A stretch of DNA of 33,095 nucleotides from an uncultured Pseudomonadota bacterium (GCA_903938365.1 CAJACZ010000238.1:1-33095), one strand, 5' to 3'; shown: positions 8,824 to 17,467, counted from the stretch's first letter. Translations and numbers: made by a program. Notes: a model not told the origin generated them from the sequence alone.

Positions 8824-10056
8824 TTACTCGTAGCGGAGCGCGTCGATCGGGTTGAGGCGCGCCGCCTTGCGGGCCGGGTAGATGCCGAACACGATGCCGA
8901 CCCCGGCACTCACCAGCAGCGCCATGACGATGATGTCGGTGCGCGCCACCATCGACCAGCCGAACCGTGCCGACAGCAGTTCGCCCGCGCCGAGCCCCAG
9001 CAGGACGCCGATTGCCCCGCCGATCGCCGCCAGCGTCAGCGCCTCGATCAGGAACTGCGCCATGATGTCGGAGGGCTGCGCTCCCACGGCCATGCGGATG
9101 CCGATCTCGCGGGTCCGCTCGGTGACCGACACGAGCATGATGTTCATGACCCCGATGCCGCCGACGATCAGCGACACCAGCGCAATGGAGGCGAGCAGCG
9201 TGGTCAGGGTCTGCGTCGCCGAGGTCAGCGTCCCGGTCATCTCCGCCATGCTGCGCGTCGAGAAGTCGTCTTCCTCGTCGGGAGCGAGCCGATGCCGCTC
9301 GCGCAGCAGCGAGGCGATCTGCGCGCGCGCCGCGTCGATGGCCTCGCTGGAGACCGCGCTGACGTAGACCGGCCCGCGCACGTACTGGCTGAGCCCGCCC
9401 TGGATCCGCGCCTGGAACGTAGAGATCGGCACGAAGATGGCGTCGTCCTGGTCCTCGCCCATGCCGCCCTGCCCCTTGCTCTCGAGCAGGCCGACCACGA
9501 TGTACGGCGCGTTGCGCACGCGGAGCACCTGGCCGATCGGATCGGTGCCCGCGCCGAAGAGGTTTTCCGCGACCGTCTGGCCGATCACCGCGTTCTTCGC
9601 CGCGCCCGCCTGGTCAGAGGCCGTCAGGCCCGAGCCCCGCGCGATGCTCCAGTTGCGGATGGTGAAATATTCCGGAGTCGTGCCGTAAACCGTCGTGGTC
9701 CAGGTCTGGCTCTCGGAAATCGCCTGGGTGCCGGTACGCGACAGCGGCGCTGCCGCGCGCACTGCCGGCAGTTCGGTCTGCACGGCACGCAGGTCATCCC
9801 AGGTGATCGTGGGCTGCGAACCCATCCCGCCGCGCATGCCACCCGAACTGCTCGAGCCCGAGAAGAGCAGCACGACGTTGGTGCCGGTGGACTCGATCTG
9901 CGTGCGGATGCGCTGCTTGGCACCCTCGCCGATCGACACCATGCAGATCACCGCGGCGACGCCGATGATGATGCCGAGTGCCGTGAGGAACGAGCGCAGC
10001 TTGTTGCGGCGCAGGGCGCGCAGCGCCAGCCGCAGTGTCTCAGTGGCCGGGATCAT
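8824..10056 (-). CDS. MacB-like ABC transporter permease (FtsX/MacB_PCD type)
   Basis: A 410-residue permease of the MacB type without its own ATPase domain. The N-terminus carries one helix (about 17-40, 'SFLTALGIIIGVAAVICMVSIG'), then a large periplasmic domain with a Ser/Gly/Met-rich loop ('GSSSSGGMRGGMGS'), then three C-terminal helices in the FtsX domain ('IALVSLIVGGIGVMNIML', 'TREIGIRMAVGA', 'YPARKAARLNPIDALRYE'). Such permeases work as mechanotransmitters with an adaptor and an outer-membrane channel, exporting peptides, antibiotics, siderophores or glycolipids from the periplasm. The start at 10056 has GGAGG 6 nt upstream and overlaps the ATPase gene by 17 nt. No TolC-like gene is in the window. 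Confidence 0.93.
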   Translation of the reverse strand: MIPATETLRLALRALRRNKLRSFLTALGIIIGVAAVICMVSIGEGAKQRIRTQIESTGTNVVLLFSGSSSSGGMRGGMGSQPTITWDDLRAVQTELPAVRAAAPLSRTGTQAISESQTWTTTVYGTTPEYFTIRNWSIARGSGLTASDQAGAAKNAVIGQTVAENLFGAGTDPIGQVLRVRNAPYIVVGLLESKGQGGMGEDQDDAIFVPISTFQARIQGGLSQYVRGPVYVSAVSSEAIDAARAQIASLLRERHRLAPDEEDDFSTRSMAEMTGTLTSATQTLTTLLASIALVSLIVGGIGVMNIMLVSVTERTREIGIRMAVGAQPSDIMAQFLIEALTLAAIGGAIGVLLGLGAGELLSARFGWSMVARTDIIVMALLVSAGVGIVFGIYPARKAARLNPIDALRYE

Positions 10057-10780
10057 GGGTGCCTCCGGAAAGCGCGTGGGCCGGGTGCGCGGCCTCCGGC
10101 TGCTGCCGGATATCGTTGACGATGATGCCGTCGCGCAGCACCAGCTTGCGCGCCGCAAAGGCAGCGATGTCCGCCTCATGCGTGACGAACACGATGGTGA
10201 TGCCGGAGTCGCGCAGCTCCGCGAGCAGCCGCATGATCTCGATGCTGGTCTGTGAATCCAGGTTGCCCGTGGGTTCGTCCGCCAGGATCACCGGAGGACG
10301 CGTCACGAGGGCGCGGGCGATCGCGACCCGCTGCTGCTGCCCGCCCGAGAGCTGCGAGGGATGGTGGCCGGCGCGGCTGGACAGCCCGACCCGGTCCAGC
10401 GCCTCGAGCGCGCGGCGGCGCCGCTCGGCCGGTGCGCAGCGCGCGTAGATCAGCGGCAGTTCGACGTTCTCGGCCGCCGAGGTGCGCGCGAGCAGGTTGA
10501 AGCTCTGGAACACGAAACCGATGAACTGGTTGCGGATCGCCGCGAGTTCGACGCGCGAGAGCCGCGCGATGTCCCGGTCGGCCAGCCGGTAGCTGCCGCG
10601 GCTGGGCGCATCGAGGCAGCCGAGGACGTTCATCAGCGTCGACTTGCCCGATCCGGAGGCCCCCGTCAGCGCGACGAACTCGCCGCGGCCGATGCTCAGG
10701 TCGACGTCGCGCAAGGCGGCGAACTCCGTGTCGCCCGAGCGGTAGAGCTTCGTGATCCCCTGCAGTTCGATCAGGGCCAT
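10040..10780 (-). CDS. ABC transporter ATP-binding protein (MacB/LolD type)
   Basis: A 246-residue ATPase with all nucleotide-binding motifs: Walker A 'GASGSGKST' (40-48), Q-loop in 'FVFQSFNLL', signature 'LSGGQQQR' (144-151), Walker B 'VILADEP' with catalytic Glu169, and the H-loop in 'FVTHEAD'. The sequence belongs to the LolD/MacB/FtsE group that powers type VII ABC systems. It is encoded between a MacA-like adaptor (4-nt gap) and the MacB-like permease (17-nt overlap), so the three form one tripartite export unit in which the MacB ATPase and permease are split into two polypeptides. The ATG at 10780 is the natural family start ('MALIELQGITKLYRSG'). Confidence 0.95.
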   Translation of the reverse strand: MALIELQGITKLYRSGDTEFAALRDVDLSIGRGEFVALTGASGSGKSTLMNVLGCLDAPSRGSYRLADRDIARLSRVELAAIRNQFIGFVFQSFNLLARTSAAENVELPLIYARCAPAERRRRALEALDRVGLSSRAGHHPSQLSGGQQQRVAIARALVTRPPVILADEPTGNLDSQTSIEIMRLLAELRDSGITIVFVTHEADIAAFAARKLVLRDGIIVNDIRQQPEAAHPAHALSGGTHDPGH

Positions 10781-10784
10781 GGGG

Positions 10785-12014
10785 TCAGAGGACGCGGAAG
10801 CCGCCGCGCGGGCCGCGCGACCCGCCACCGCCGCCGGTCACCTGGCCCTCGATGCCCGTGATCACCGGCTCGCCCTCGCGCAGTTCGCCGCCGGTGATTT
10901 CCGTATAGGAACCATCCGTGAGACCGAGTTCGACGGCGCGACGCACAGGCACGCCGTTCTCGAGCACCCATACCGCACGACCCCCGCCGCCGCGCGCCGC
11001 CGTGCCGCCGTTGCCGTTGCCGCCGCCGGGTACCGGCGCGCCGCTGGCCGGCGGACGGAACCGCAGCGCCGCGCCCGGCAGTCGCAGCACGCCATCGCGA
11101 CGATCGGCGATGACCGTGACGGTTGCCGTCATCCCGGGCTTGAGCCGCAGTTCGGCGTTGGCGACTTCGATCACCGCGTCGTAGGTCACGACGTTCTGCA
11201 CGACCTGCGGCGCGTTGCGGATCTCGCGGATGCGGCCCGTGAACCTCTCGCCCGGATAGGCGTCAACGGTGAAGCCCGCGCTCATGTCCGCGCGCAGCTT
11301 GCCGATGTCCGCCTCGGCCACGTTGGTGTGGACCTCCATCGCGCGCAGGTCCTGCGCGATCGTGAACAGCACCGGAGCCTGCATCGAGGCCGCGACGGTC
11401 TGGCCGACGTTGACCGCGCGGGAGATCACGATCCCGTCGGTGGGTGCGAGGATGTCGGTATAGCGCAGGTTGGTCTCGGCCTGGCGCAGCGCGGCCTGGG
11501 TCTGCGCCAGCTGACCGCGGGCCTGCTGCACGGACGCATCGGCGGCACGCGCCGTGGCCACGGCATTGTCGCGGTCGTTCTCGGAGATCAGGGTGGAATC
11601 GAAGAGCTGCGTCGCCCGCCGCGCCTGGCGGGCCGCGTCCTCGGCCTGCACTTCCAGGCGCAGCAGGTTGCCGCGCGAGGCGGCGACATTGGCGGCAGCC
11701 TGCGCGACGGCCGCCTCGAACAGTTGGGGATCGATCTTTGCGATGCGCTGCCCCTTGCGGACCTCCGAGTTGAAGTCGGCGAACAGCGCCTGCACGCGGC
11801 CGGACACCTGACTGCCCACCTCGACGGTCACGACGGCAGACAGGCTGCCCGAGGCGCTGACCCGGGCCACGATCTCGCCGCGGGCCGCGGGTTCGGTCGT
11901 GTAGCGCGGACCCGTGTCGCGGGCTCCCGTGCAGCGCCAGAGCACGACCGCGACCGCAAGGCCCAGCACGATGGACCACAGGAGCCGGGAGCGGAGCAGA
12001 GCGGCCAGCGGCAT
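10785..12014 (-). CDS. MacA-like periplasmic adaptor (membrane fusion protein)
   Basis: A 409-residue membrane-fusion protein. An N-terminal membrane anchor (about 11-27) is followed by a half lipoyl domain ('GSQVSGRVQALFADFNSEVRKG'), a long alpha-helical hairpin (about 95-165, Ala/Gln-rich), the second lipoyl half ('ILAPTDGIVISRAVNVGQTV'), a beta-barrel and a membrane-proximal domain. A Gly/Asn-rich insertion lies near 'PGGGNGNGG' and the C-terminus is Gly-rich. It bridges the permease to an outer-membrane channel. The ATG at 12014 lies only 4 nt after the small-protein stop, and the gene ends 4 nt before the ATPase start, which ties the export genes to the methyltransferase cassette in one operon. 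Confidence 0.93.
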   Translation of the reverse strand: MPLAALLRSRLLWSIVLGLAVAVVLWRCTGARDTGPRYTTEPAARGEIVARVSASGSLSAVVTVEVGSQVSGRVQALFADFNSEVRKGQRIAKIDPQLFEAAVAQAAANVAASRGNLLRLEVQAEDAARQARRATQLFDSTLISENDRDNAVATARAADASVQQARGQLAQTQAALRQAETNLRYTDILAPTDGIVISRAVNVGQTVAASMQAPVLFTIAQDLRAMEVHTNVAEADIGKLRADMSAGFTVDAYPGERFTGRIREIRNAPQVVQNVVTYDAVIEVANAELRLKPGMTATVTVIADRRDGVLRLPGAALRFRPPASGAPVPGGGNGNGGTAARGGGGRAVWVLENGVPVRRAVELGLTDGSYTEITGGELREGEPVITGIEGQVTGGGGGSRGPRGGFRVL

Positions 12015-12018
12015 GGCC

Positions 12019-12300
12019 TCAGCCCGCGGCAAGGGGTTCGCCCTTCGGTCCGATATCCGAGGCCAGCGCGACGATCAGGGCGCGGTCCGCCGCGCCGCGC
12101 TGTGCCGCCTCGGCGGGCGTCACGACGTAGTCATCGACCGCTTCAGCGCTCAGGAGCCCATGCCGCGCCAGCAGGGCCTCGTGGGTCATCAGGCGTTCGC
12201 GCAGCGTGCTGACCTCCATGGCGAGGCGCATCGCCACAGCGACGAGCTGCGCGACGCTGGCAGCCTCTAGCGGCTGGTCCGGACCCGCGCGCCCGCTCAT
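12019..12300 (-). CDS. small helical protein coupled to methyltransferase (copy 2)
   Basis: A 93-residue protein, Ala-rich and predicted helical, without signal peptide. Its core 'RLMTHEALL' (36-44) and following 'VDDYVVTPAEA' align with the 88-residue protein at 6526-6792 ('RLMVLEAVL', 'VDRYQPTAES'), showing common ancestry despite low overall identity. It overlaps the upstream methyltransferase by 4 nt (ATGA) and is followed after 4 nt by the MacA-like adaptor gene. Function unknown; the double occurrence behind related methyltransferases suggests a partner or regulator of that enzyme. Reality of the gene is supported by the tight packing on both sides. Confidence 0.78.
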   Translation of the reverse strand: MSGRAGPDQPLEAASVAQLVAVAMRLAMEVSTLRERLMTHEALLARHGLLSAEAVDDYVVTPAEAAQRGAADRALIVALASDIGPKGEPLAAG

Positions 12301-13430
12301 GACGCGCCACGCGCGCGGCGGCCGCCGAAGAAGTAGTACTGCCCGGCGCCCAGCGGCTCGTAGGTCGCCACGACCTCATCGGCGGCGAACCCCGCCTCGC
12401 GCAGCTTCGCGGCCACGTCGGTGTCGGCGAAGCCCGTCCAGAACGGCTCGCCGTTGTTGCGCACCTGCCAGTCGTTCGTGACCTGCTTGGGGATCGACAT
12501 CCGCGCGGGCTGGTAGGGCACATCGGCGTTCAGGAACACGCCGCCCGGCGCCAGCAGCCGCCGCGCCTCGGCAAAGATGCGCGGCGCGATGTCGTGCCAG
12601 GTCTCGTGGAACAGGATGTGCGAGACGATCAGGTCGAAATGACCGTCGGGGTATCCGGTGCGCTGCGCATCGGCCTGCCGGAAGTGCATCGCGGCGCCGC
12701 GATCCTCGGCCCAGGCATGCGCGAACTTCACGAACGGCGCGGACAGGTCGACCCCGTGCACCTCGGCTTCCGGGAAGGCCTCCTGCAGCGCCGTGGTCTC
12801 GATGCCCGGCCCGCAGCCAAGGTCCAGGATGCGCCGGGGGGCGAGGTCCGGATAGCGGCGTTTGAGCACCGAGACGATGAAGCGGCCGATGCCGGGCTCG
12901 CCCACAGCCGCGTTCGCGCTCAGGCCCTTGGCCGAGCGATACAGCTCGATCGTGCCGAAGTAGATCAGCGCAGCGTGCAGGTCGTCGGGCCCCGCGCTGG
13001 CGAAGTAGCCGCCGGGCTGACGGTGGATCTCCACGTCCGCGATCGGCTTCGGGATCACGAGCGCAGGATCCAGAGTCAGGCTGCCGCGGGGCTGTGCCGT
13101 GACTTGCCGCGCACGGGCCTCGAAGTCGGCCTCGATCCGGCGGCAGGTCTCGTCCACCGTCTGCCACATCAGGTCCTGGGAGTTGTAGACCATCGAGCCC
13201 CAGAGCTGGAACAGCGGGTCGGACTCGAACAAGGCGCGCGCCTCATCGCGGTCGCGGGGCGCATGGCCCTGCTCGCGCGCGAAGCGCGGCTGCAGCACGG
13301 ATTCGTAATGGGCGGCCAGCTGCTGCTCCAGCGTGCCGTTGGCGAAGCCCTTGAGCACGCCCACGAAACGCTGGCGGGCGGCCTCGTCGTGGAGCGGCCG
13401 GTACAGTTCACGGAGTGCGGTGGCGTGCAT
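12297..13430 (-). CDS. class I SAM-dependent methyltransferase (cassette copy 2)
   Basis: A 377-residue enzyme with a helical N-terminal region (about 1-125) and a Rossmann methyltransferase domain: motif I '[12 protein letters not shown]' (201-212), acidic loop 'VHGVDLS' (224-230), '[13 protein letters not shown]' (265-277), '[13 protein letters not shown]' (292-304). It shares with copy 1 '[10 protein letters not shown]' / 'DVAWIHRTTGG', the 'HE' after motif IV, and 'GEPFW' (327-331) with the helix ending 'REAGF'. The ATG at 13430 is chosen because GAGG precedes it by 9 nt; an in-frame TTG at 13445 is less likely. It is probably the first gene of the operon with the small protein and the MacAB-like exporter. 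Substrate unknown. Confidence 0.85.
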   Translation of the reverse strand: MHATALRELYRPLHDEAARQRFVGVLKGFANGTLEQQLAAHYESVLQPRFAREQGHAPRDRDEARALFESDPLFQLWGSMVYNSQDLMWQTVDETCRRIEADFEARARQVTAQPRGSLTLDPALVIPKPIADVEIHRQPGGYFASAGPDDLHAALIYFGTIELYRSAKGLSANAAVGEPGIGRFIVSVLKRRYPDLAPRRILDLGCGPGIETTALQEAFPEAEVHGVDLSAPFVKFAHAWAEDRGAAMHFRQADAQRTGYPDGHFDLIVSHILFHETWHDIAPRIFAEARRLLAPGGVFLNADVPYQPARMSIPKQVTNDWQVRNNGEPFWTGFADTDVAAKLREAGFAADEVVATYEPLGAGQYYFFGGRRARGAS

Positions 13431-13497
13431 GGCGTGCGTCCTCAATCCTGGCGGAACGGGGGAGACTGGAGCGGGATCTTACGTGACGGCGTGCGAC

Positions 13498-14682
13498 TCA
13501 AGCGCCCGCCCAGCGGCGCCATTCGCGCAGCGTCGGATCATCGCTCACGGCCAGGCCGATCTGGTGGCTGACGGTGATTTCGCTCGCGCCCTTCTCGGTC
13601 TCGGGCCGGGCGACGTAATACAGGTGGTAGCGGCCGCGGCCCTGCTGCCCGGGACCGAGGTCGACGAACCACGGCGTGCCCACGGCGCCGCAATCCCACA
13701 GCCGGGAACCGGAGGGCTGCGGCGCCAGCACCGCGCCCCGCTCCTGCGGCCCCGGCACGCGCTCCCACGTCAGACCGTCGCTCGAGCGGGCCAGGCCGAC
13801 TCCGATCCGGGTGCCGCGCCAGCCCTCATAAAGCATCGTGAAGCGACCTTCGTGCCAGAAGACATGGCGCGTCGAGGCGCCATCGGAGTCGAAGGCCTCC
13901 GCGTCGCCGCGGCCGAAGAGCACGCCGAGGCGACGCCAGTTCAGGCCACCGTCGCTCGACTCGGCCGCGCACACCACGAAGCCCAGCTTCGGGTGGATCG
14001 TGTGGTAATACATCCGCCACAGGTCGCCGCGCAGCCGCAGCACCTGCGGCCAGCCGGCACCGCCCGCATCCGGCGCGCCCTCCGGGCCGGCGTCCAGCAC
14101 GGCGCCCCGGACCGGGCCCTCCGTGCGCTGCCAGTCCAGTCCGTCGCGCGACACCGCCCTGCCGATCCGCAGCGGGAAGCCCCGCACCTCGCGACCGCGG
14201 ACCTGGCGCAACTGCGAGTCGCCACCGAAGTACCACATCTCGAAGCCTTCGCTGGTGACCTGGACCTCGCCCAGCCCGAGGTGCGCGCTGTCGAAGCGCT
14301 GCGGATCCGTGGCCGGATCCATGACGGAGCCGCGATAGCCCGCGCCCGGGACACGGGTCCAGGAGCGGCCATCGGTCGAGCGGGCATGGCCGATGCGGCC
14401 GGTCGGCAGGCTGATGCTGCGGTCGAATTGCGGATCGCGGCCGTAGTACCACATGCGGAAGTCGCCGGGGCCGAGGCGCAGCACCCGCGGACAGGACACC
14501 GTAGTGGCATCCCAGAATCCGGGCCCGGCGACGGGCAGCACGAGCCCCGGTGGCAGGGCCGCCGGCGCAGCCGCAGCCGCCGGCGCAGCCCAGCCCGGGC
14601 GCGCCGCAGCCCCGAGTGCGCTGCCGGCCACCGCACCGAGCACTGTGACGAAACCCCTGCGGTCCATGCCTGCTCGCGCCAT
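13498..14682 (-). CDS. TAT-exported five-bladed beta-propeller protein (GH43/GH32-like fold)
   Basis: A 394-residue protein with a twin-arginine signal ('[15 protein letters not shown]', cleavage around residues 32-40). The mature part contains five copies of a two-part blade signature: an aromatic strand ('MWYYG' 77-81, 'MWYFG' 149-153, then 'MYYH', 'MLYEG', 'LYYVA'), each followed by a motif like '[11 protein letters not shown]' or '[11 protein letters not shown]'. This is the pattern of five-bladed propellers of the arabinanase/levansucrase/sucrase superfamily. Catalytic acids could not be assigned with confidence, so it may be a glycosidase or only a sugar-binding relative. The start at 14682 has GAGGG 7 nt upstream. 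It is 67 nt upstream of methyltransferase copy 2 on the same strand. Confidence 0.75.
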   Translation of the reverse strand: MARAGMDRRGFVTVLGAVAGSALGAAARPGWAAPAAAAAPAALPPGLVLPVAGPGFWDATTVSCPRVLRLGPGDFRMWYYGRDPQFDRSISLPTGRIGHARSTDGRSWTRVPGAGYRGSVMDPATDPQRFDSAHLGLGEVQVTSEGFEMWYFGGDSQLRQVRGREVRGFPLRIGRAVSRDGLDWQRTEGPVRGAVLDAGPEGAPDAGGAGWPQVLRLRGDLWRMYYHTIHPKLGFVVCAAESSDGGLNWRRLGVLFGRGDAEAFDSDGASTRHVFWHEGRFTMLYEGWRGTRIGVGLARSSDGLTWERVPGPQERGAVLAPQPSGSRLWDCGAVGTPWFVDLGPGQQGRGRYHLYYVARPETEKGASEITVSHQIGLAVSDDPTLREWRRWAGA

Positions 14683-14787
14683 CGGTACACCCTCGCATTC
14701 CTGAAGAGACCGAGTCTACCCGAGCACGCATCGCACGCGACGGCGGTCCCGGAGTACCATGCCCGCTTCAGCAGGGAGCGACAGCCC

Positions 14788-15510
14788 ATGGGTCGGATAT
14801 TCGAGGTCAGGAAGCACACGATGTTCGCGCGGTGGAACCGCATGGCGAAGCAGTTCGCGCGCATCGCCAAGGACATCAACATGGCCGTCAAAGCCGGTGG
14901 CCCCGACCCTGACTCGAACCCCGCCCTGCGCCGGGTCATCCAGAACTCGCGTTCGGTCAACATGCCGAAGGACAAGGTCGAGGCCGCCATCAAGCGCGCC
15001 GTGGGCCGCGATGCGGCGAGCTACCAGGAAATCATCTACGAGGCCTACGCACCGCACGGCGTCGCGCTGCTGATCGAGACCGCCACGGACAACCCCACGC
15101 GCACCGTCGCCAACGTCCGCAACGTCGTTTCCAAGAACGGCGGCAACCTGGGCACGAGCGGCAGCGTCAGCTTCATGTTCAAGAAGATGGGCGTGTTCCG
15201 GCTCGAACCCGCCGGCCTCGACCAGGACGATCTCGAGCTCTACCTGATGGACCACGGGCTGGACGAAATGGGCGAGAGCACCGGCGAAAAGGGCGAGCCG
15301 CAGATCGTCATCCGCTGCGCCTTCAGCGACTTCGGGACGCTGCAGCTCGCGCTCGAGGCCCGCGGGATCACGCCGCTGTCGGCCGAGCACGAGTATGTCT
15401 GCACGCTGCCGACCGAGCTTCCCGAGGAACAGGCGGCCGAGGTACTCACGCTGATCGACAAGCTCGAACAGGAAGACGACGTGCAGCGCGTCTTCCACAC
15501 CCTCGCCTGA
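14788..15510 (+). CDS. yebC: YebC/PmpR-family (TACO1) protein
   Basis: A 240-residue member of the YebC/TACO1 family, which is described as a transcriptional regulator and more recently as a ribosome-associated factor that helps translation of difficult motifs. Visible family hallmarks are the N-terminal '[26 protein letters not shown]', shown here in two parts as '[15 protein letters not shown]' and '[10 protein letters not shown]', then '[19 protein letters not shown]', '[19 protein letters not shown]', 'FMFKKMGVF' and the acidic C-terminus. The sequence start differs slightly from E. coli YebC ('MAGHSKW'), resembling the second paralogue group. AGGGAG lies upstream of the ATG. The upstream gene is divergent; ruvC is not adjacent. 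Confidence 0.93.
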   Translation: MGRIFEVRKHTMFARWNRMAKQFARIAKDINMAVKAGGPDPDSNPALRRVIQNSRSVNMPKDKVEAAIKRAVGRDAASYQEIIYEAYAPHGVALLIETATDNPTRTVANVRNVVSKNGGNLGTSGSVSFMFKKMGVFRLEPAGLDQDDLELYLMDHGLDEMGESTGEKGEPQIVIRCAFSDFGTLQLALEARGITPLSAEHEYVCTLPTELPEEQAAEVLTLIDKLEQEDDVQRVFHTLA

Positions 15511-15532
15511 CCCCGCCTCGCAGGAACCGCAT

Positions 15533-16426
15533 ATGGATGCTTCACGTCGTTCACTGCTGATCGGGGGCACCGCCGCCGCCGCGCTGGCCCCGGGCACCAC
15601 GCCCGCCGCCACGGCCTGCGCGCAACGCGGCGGCATTCCGCAGGCGCTCCCGCTGTCCGGCGCGCCGCTGCTCACGGCTTTCATGAAGCTGCGCGCCAGC
15701 ACCGACCCGCGCCTGACCATCGGCTGGATGGATGCGGTCAACTATGCCTTCATCGAAGGCGAGGCGATCCCGCTCTATCGGCTCTACGCAGCCACCTGGG
15801 CGCGTTTCGAACGCCGCTCGGACGACCTGTTCGAAGGCCGCTCGATCGAGCTCGCCTATTTCACCGACATGCGCAGCGGGGAACTCCTCGAGACGCTGAC
15901 GCTGCCGCGCACGGGCAGGACCGTCACCGTGCCCCGCTACCGCGCGGGACCCTCCACGCTCAAGGTGATGGCCTCGCGCAAGGAGACCCGCGAATTCGAC
16001 ATGCCCGGCGAGACGCGCGACGCCGGCAGCTTCTTCGTCCGGGGTCAGGCGATTTCGGAGCAGTACCTCAGCCAGCCCGAACGGCGCGGCGAACGCATCG
16101 CGATCCGCGAGGACAACGGTGCGCGCGTGGTGACCCCGGCGGGCAAGGCCGGCGGTTTCTTCTACCGCGAATGGGTGATCTGGAGCGGCGACCTCGACGC
16201 CGTCATGCGGCCCGATACGGCCTGCGTGGAGCCCGAGGTGGACTACTCCGCCACCACCGCCTGGCGCCCGTGGATGCAGATGGGCGACACGCCGGGCCAC
16301 ACCCTGCAGAACGGCCGCGGCGGCAAGGCGCAGCGGCCTGAGGACCTGCCGCCCGAGCACCTGAGGCTGACCCGCAAGTTCCACCCCGACCTGCTGGATG
16401 ACCCAGAGCGAGTGCTCGGCAAATGA
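15533..16426 (+). CDS. TAT-exported DUF1838 protein (copy 1)
   Basis: A 297-residue protein with a twin-arginine signal ('SRRSLLIGGTAAAALA', Arg5-Arg6) and the DUF1838 fold. Family features shared with the second copy in this window (30429-31406) are 'ELAYFTDMRSGELLE' (compare 'ELVFYRDLKTGAILE') and the C-terminal motif W-x-P-W-M-x-M-G-x-T-P-G-H at 244-256. DUF1838 proteins have no established biochemical function; they are frequent in sphingomonads and other degraders of hydrophobic compounds. It follows yebC by 22 nt on the same strand and overlaps the next gene by 4 nt (ATGA), so these two are probably co-translated. Confidence 0.85.
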   Translation: MDASRRSLLIGGTAAAALAPGTTPAATACAQRGGIPQALPLSGAPLLTAFMKLRASTDPRLTIGWMDAVNYAFIEGEAIPLYRLYAATWARFERRSDDLFEGRSIELAYFTDMRSGELLETLTLPRTGRTVTVPRYRAGPSTLKVMASRKETREFDMPGETRDAGSFFVRGQAISEQYLSQPERRGERIAIREDNGARVVTPAGKAGGFFYREWVIWSGDLDAVMRPDTACVEPEVDYSATTAWRPWMQMGDTPGHTLQNGRGGKAQRPEDLPPEHLRLTRKFHPDLLDDPERVLGK

Positions 16427-16857
16427 ACACTCCAGAGAACCCGCAAGCCCCGGCCGCACGCGCGGCGGGCGGCTTCAGGCGCGCCCTGCTGGCCATCGTC
16501 GTGGCGGCGCTGCTGGCCGGCGCCGGCTGGACCTGGTTCACGCTGAACTGGTCCTATTCGGAGGGCGATCGCGGCGGCGTGCTGCAGAAGTTCTCGCGCA
16601 AGGGCTGGGTCTGCAAGACCTACGAGGGCGAGCTCGCGCTGTACATCGTCGGCGGTGTCGCACCCGAGATCTGGCATTTCTCGGTGCGCGACCCGAGGGT
16701 CGCCGAACGCCTGGCCAAGCTGGTGGGCGAACGCGTGCAGCTGCGCTACACGGAGCATCGGGGCGTCCCCACCTCCTGCTTCGGCGAAACCGGCTACTTC
16801 GTCGAAGACGTGCAGCGCGCGCCGCCGGTGACCGGCCTGATGGGCCCGACCCCGTAG
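16423..16857 (+). CDS. membrane-anchored small protein of unknown function
   Basis: A 144-residue protein with one N-terminal membrane helix (about 20-41) and a periplasmic domain beginning 'NWSYSEGDRGGVLQKFSRKG'. It contains two cysteines (Cys64 in 'GWVCKTYEGEL' and Cys119 in 'PTSCFGET') that could form a disulfide. I recognise a conserved family with the same 'SYSEGxRxGxxQKxSxKGWxCKTxEGEL' core in Xanthomonadales-type genomes, where it is often mislabelled as a 6-phosphogluconate dehydrogenase; there is no dehydrogenase fold here. It starts inside the stop of the DUF1838 gene (ATGA) and ends 7 nt before the convergent PCu(A)C gene. Function unknown. Confidence 0.8.
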   Translation: MNTPENPQAPAARAAGGFRRALLAIVVAALLAGAGWTWFTLNWSYSEGDRGGVLQKFSRKGWVCKTYEGELALYIVGGVAPEIWHFSVRDPRVAERLAKLVGERVQLRYTEHRGVPTSCFGETGYFVEDVQRAPPVTGLMGPTP

Positions 16858-16864
16858 CAGCGCC

Positions 16865-17320
16865 TCAGAGGTCGTTGCGCACCTCGAAGTCGACCTTGAT
16901 CGCGCCTGCGTCGCGGAACTGCAGCACCAGGGGCAGGCTCTTGCCCGCAACCAGGGGAGCCTTCAGGCCGATGAGCATCAGGTGCAGGCCGCCGGGCTCG
17001 AAGGCCACCTCGGCGCCGGCGGGGATCGCGACCTGTTCGACGCGGCGCATCTTCATCATGCCGCGGTCCATCGAGCTCTGGTGGATCTCCACGCGCTCGG
17101 CCGCCGTCGTGCGAACCGCCAGCAGCAGGTCCGGACGCGGGCCGTGGTTCAGCACCTGGAGGTAACCGACCCCGATGCCTAGACCCGGCGCCGTCTCGCG
17201 TGACCAGGGCTGCCGTACCGTGACCGTGCCCTGCGAGAACTCCTGGGCGCGCGCAGCGACACCGCCGATCGCGGCGACCAGGGCCGTGGCAACCCAGAGG
17301 ATCAGTCGTAGTCGGGTCAT
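16865..17320 (-). CDS. copper chaperone PCu(A)C
   Basis: A 151-residue periplasmic protein with a signal peptide (residues 1-25, ending 'ARAQ') and the complete copper-binding signature H-X10-M-X21-H-X-M: His80, Met91, His113 and Met115. PCu(A)C proteins bind Cu(I) in the periplasm and deliver it to cytochrome c oxidase (CuA assembly), usually together with Sco proteins; none is visible nearby. The start at 17320 is chosen because the signal peptide begins there; an open extension of 18 residues upstream is polar and unlikely. It is divergent from the thiolase gene with a 147-nt shared upstream region. Confidence 0.93.
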   Translation of the reverse strand: MTRLRLILWVATALVAAIGGVAARAQEFSQGTVTVRQPWSRETAPGLGIGVGYLQVLNHGPRPDLLLAVRTTAAERVEIHQSSMDRGMMKMRRVEQVAIPAGAEVAFEPGGLHLMLIGLKAPLVAGKSLPLVLQFRDAGAIKVDFEVRNDL

Positions 17321-17429
17321 GGAACGATGCTTCCTGCAATCAGGGGTTGCCGACATGGGGTCCGCTCCCCGCACGGCTCGAGCGTGGCGAGACTACGGGC
17401 AACCCGCCGCGGCGCACAAGAGCAACGGA

Positions 17430-17459
17430 TTGCCTTGTCGGCGAAGTCGATCCTATAGT
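17430..17459 (+). promoter_or_regulatory. sigma-70-like promoter before the thiolase gene
   Basis: TTGCCT at 17430-17435 and TATAGT at 17454-17459, spacer 18 nt. The -10 matches consensus at five of six positions. Transcription would begin about 1-2 nt before the ATG at 17468, and no Shine-Dalgarno sequence precedes that ATG, so the mRNA may be leaderless. Confidence 0.5.
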
Positions 17460-17467
17460 CCGATGCA

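Noticed and set aside
9800-9870. Ser/Gly/Met-rich loop in the ABC permease as a repeat element
   Set aside because: It is a low-complexity periplasmic loop in frame with the permease, not a DNA repeat.
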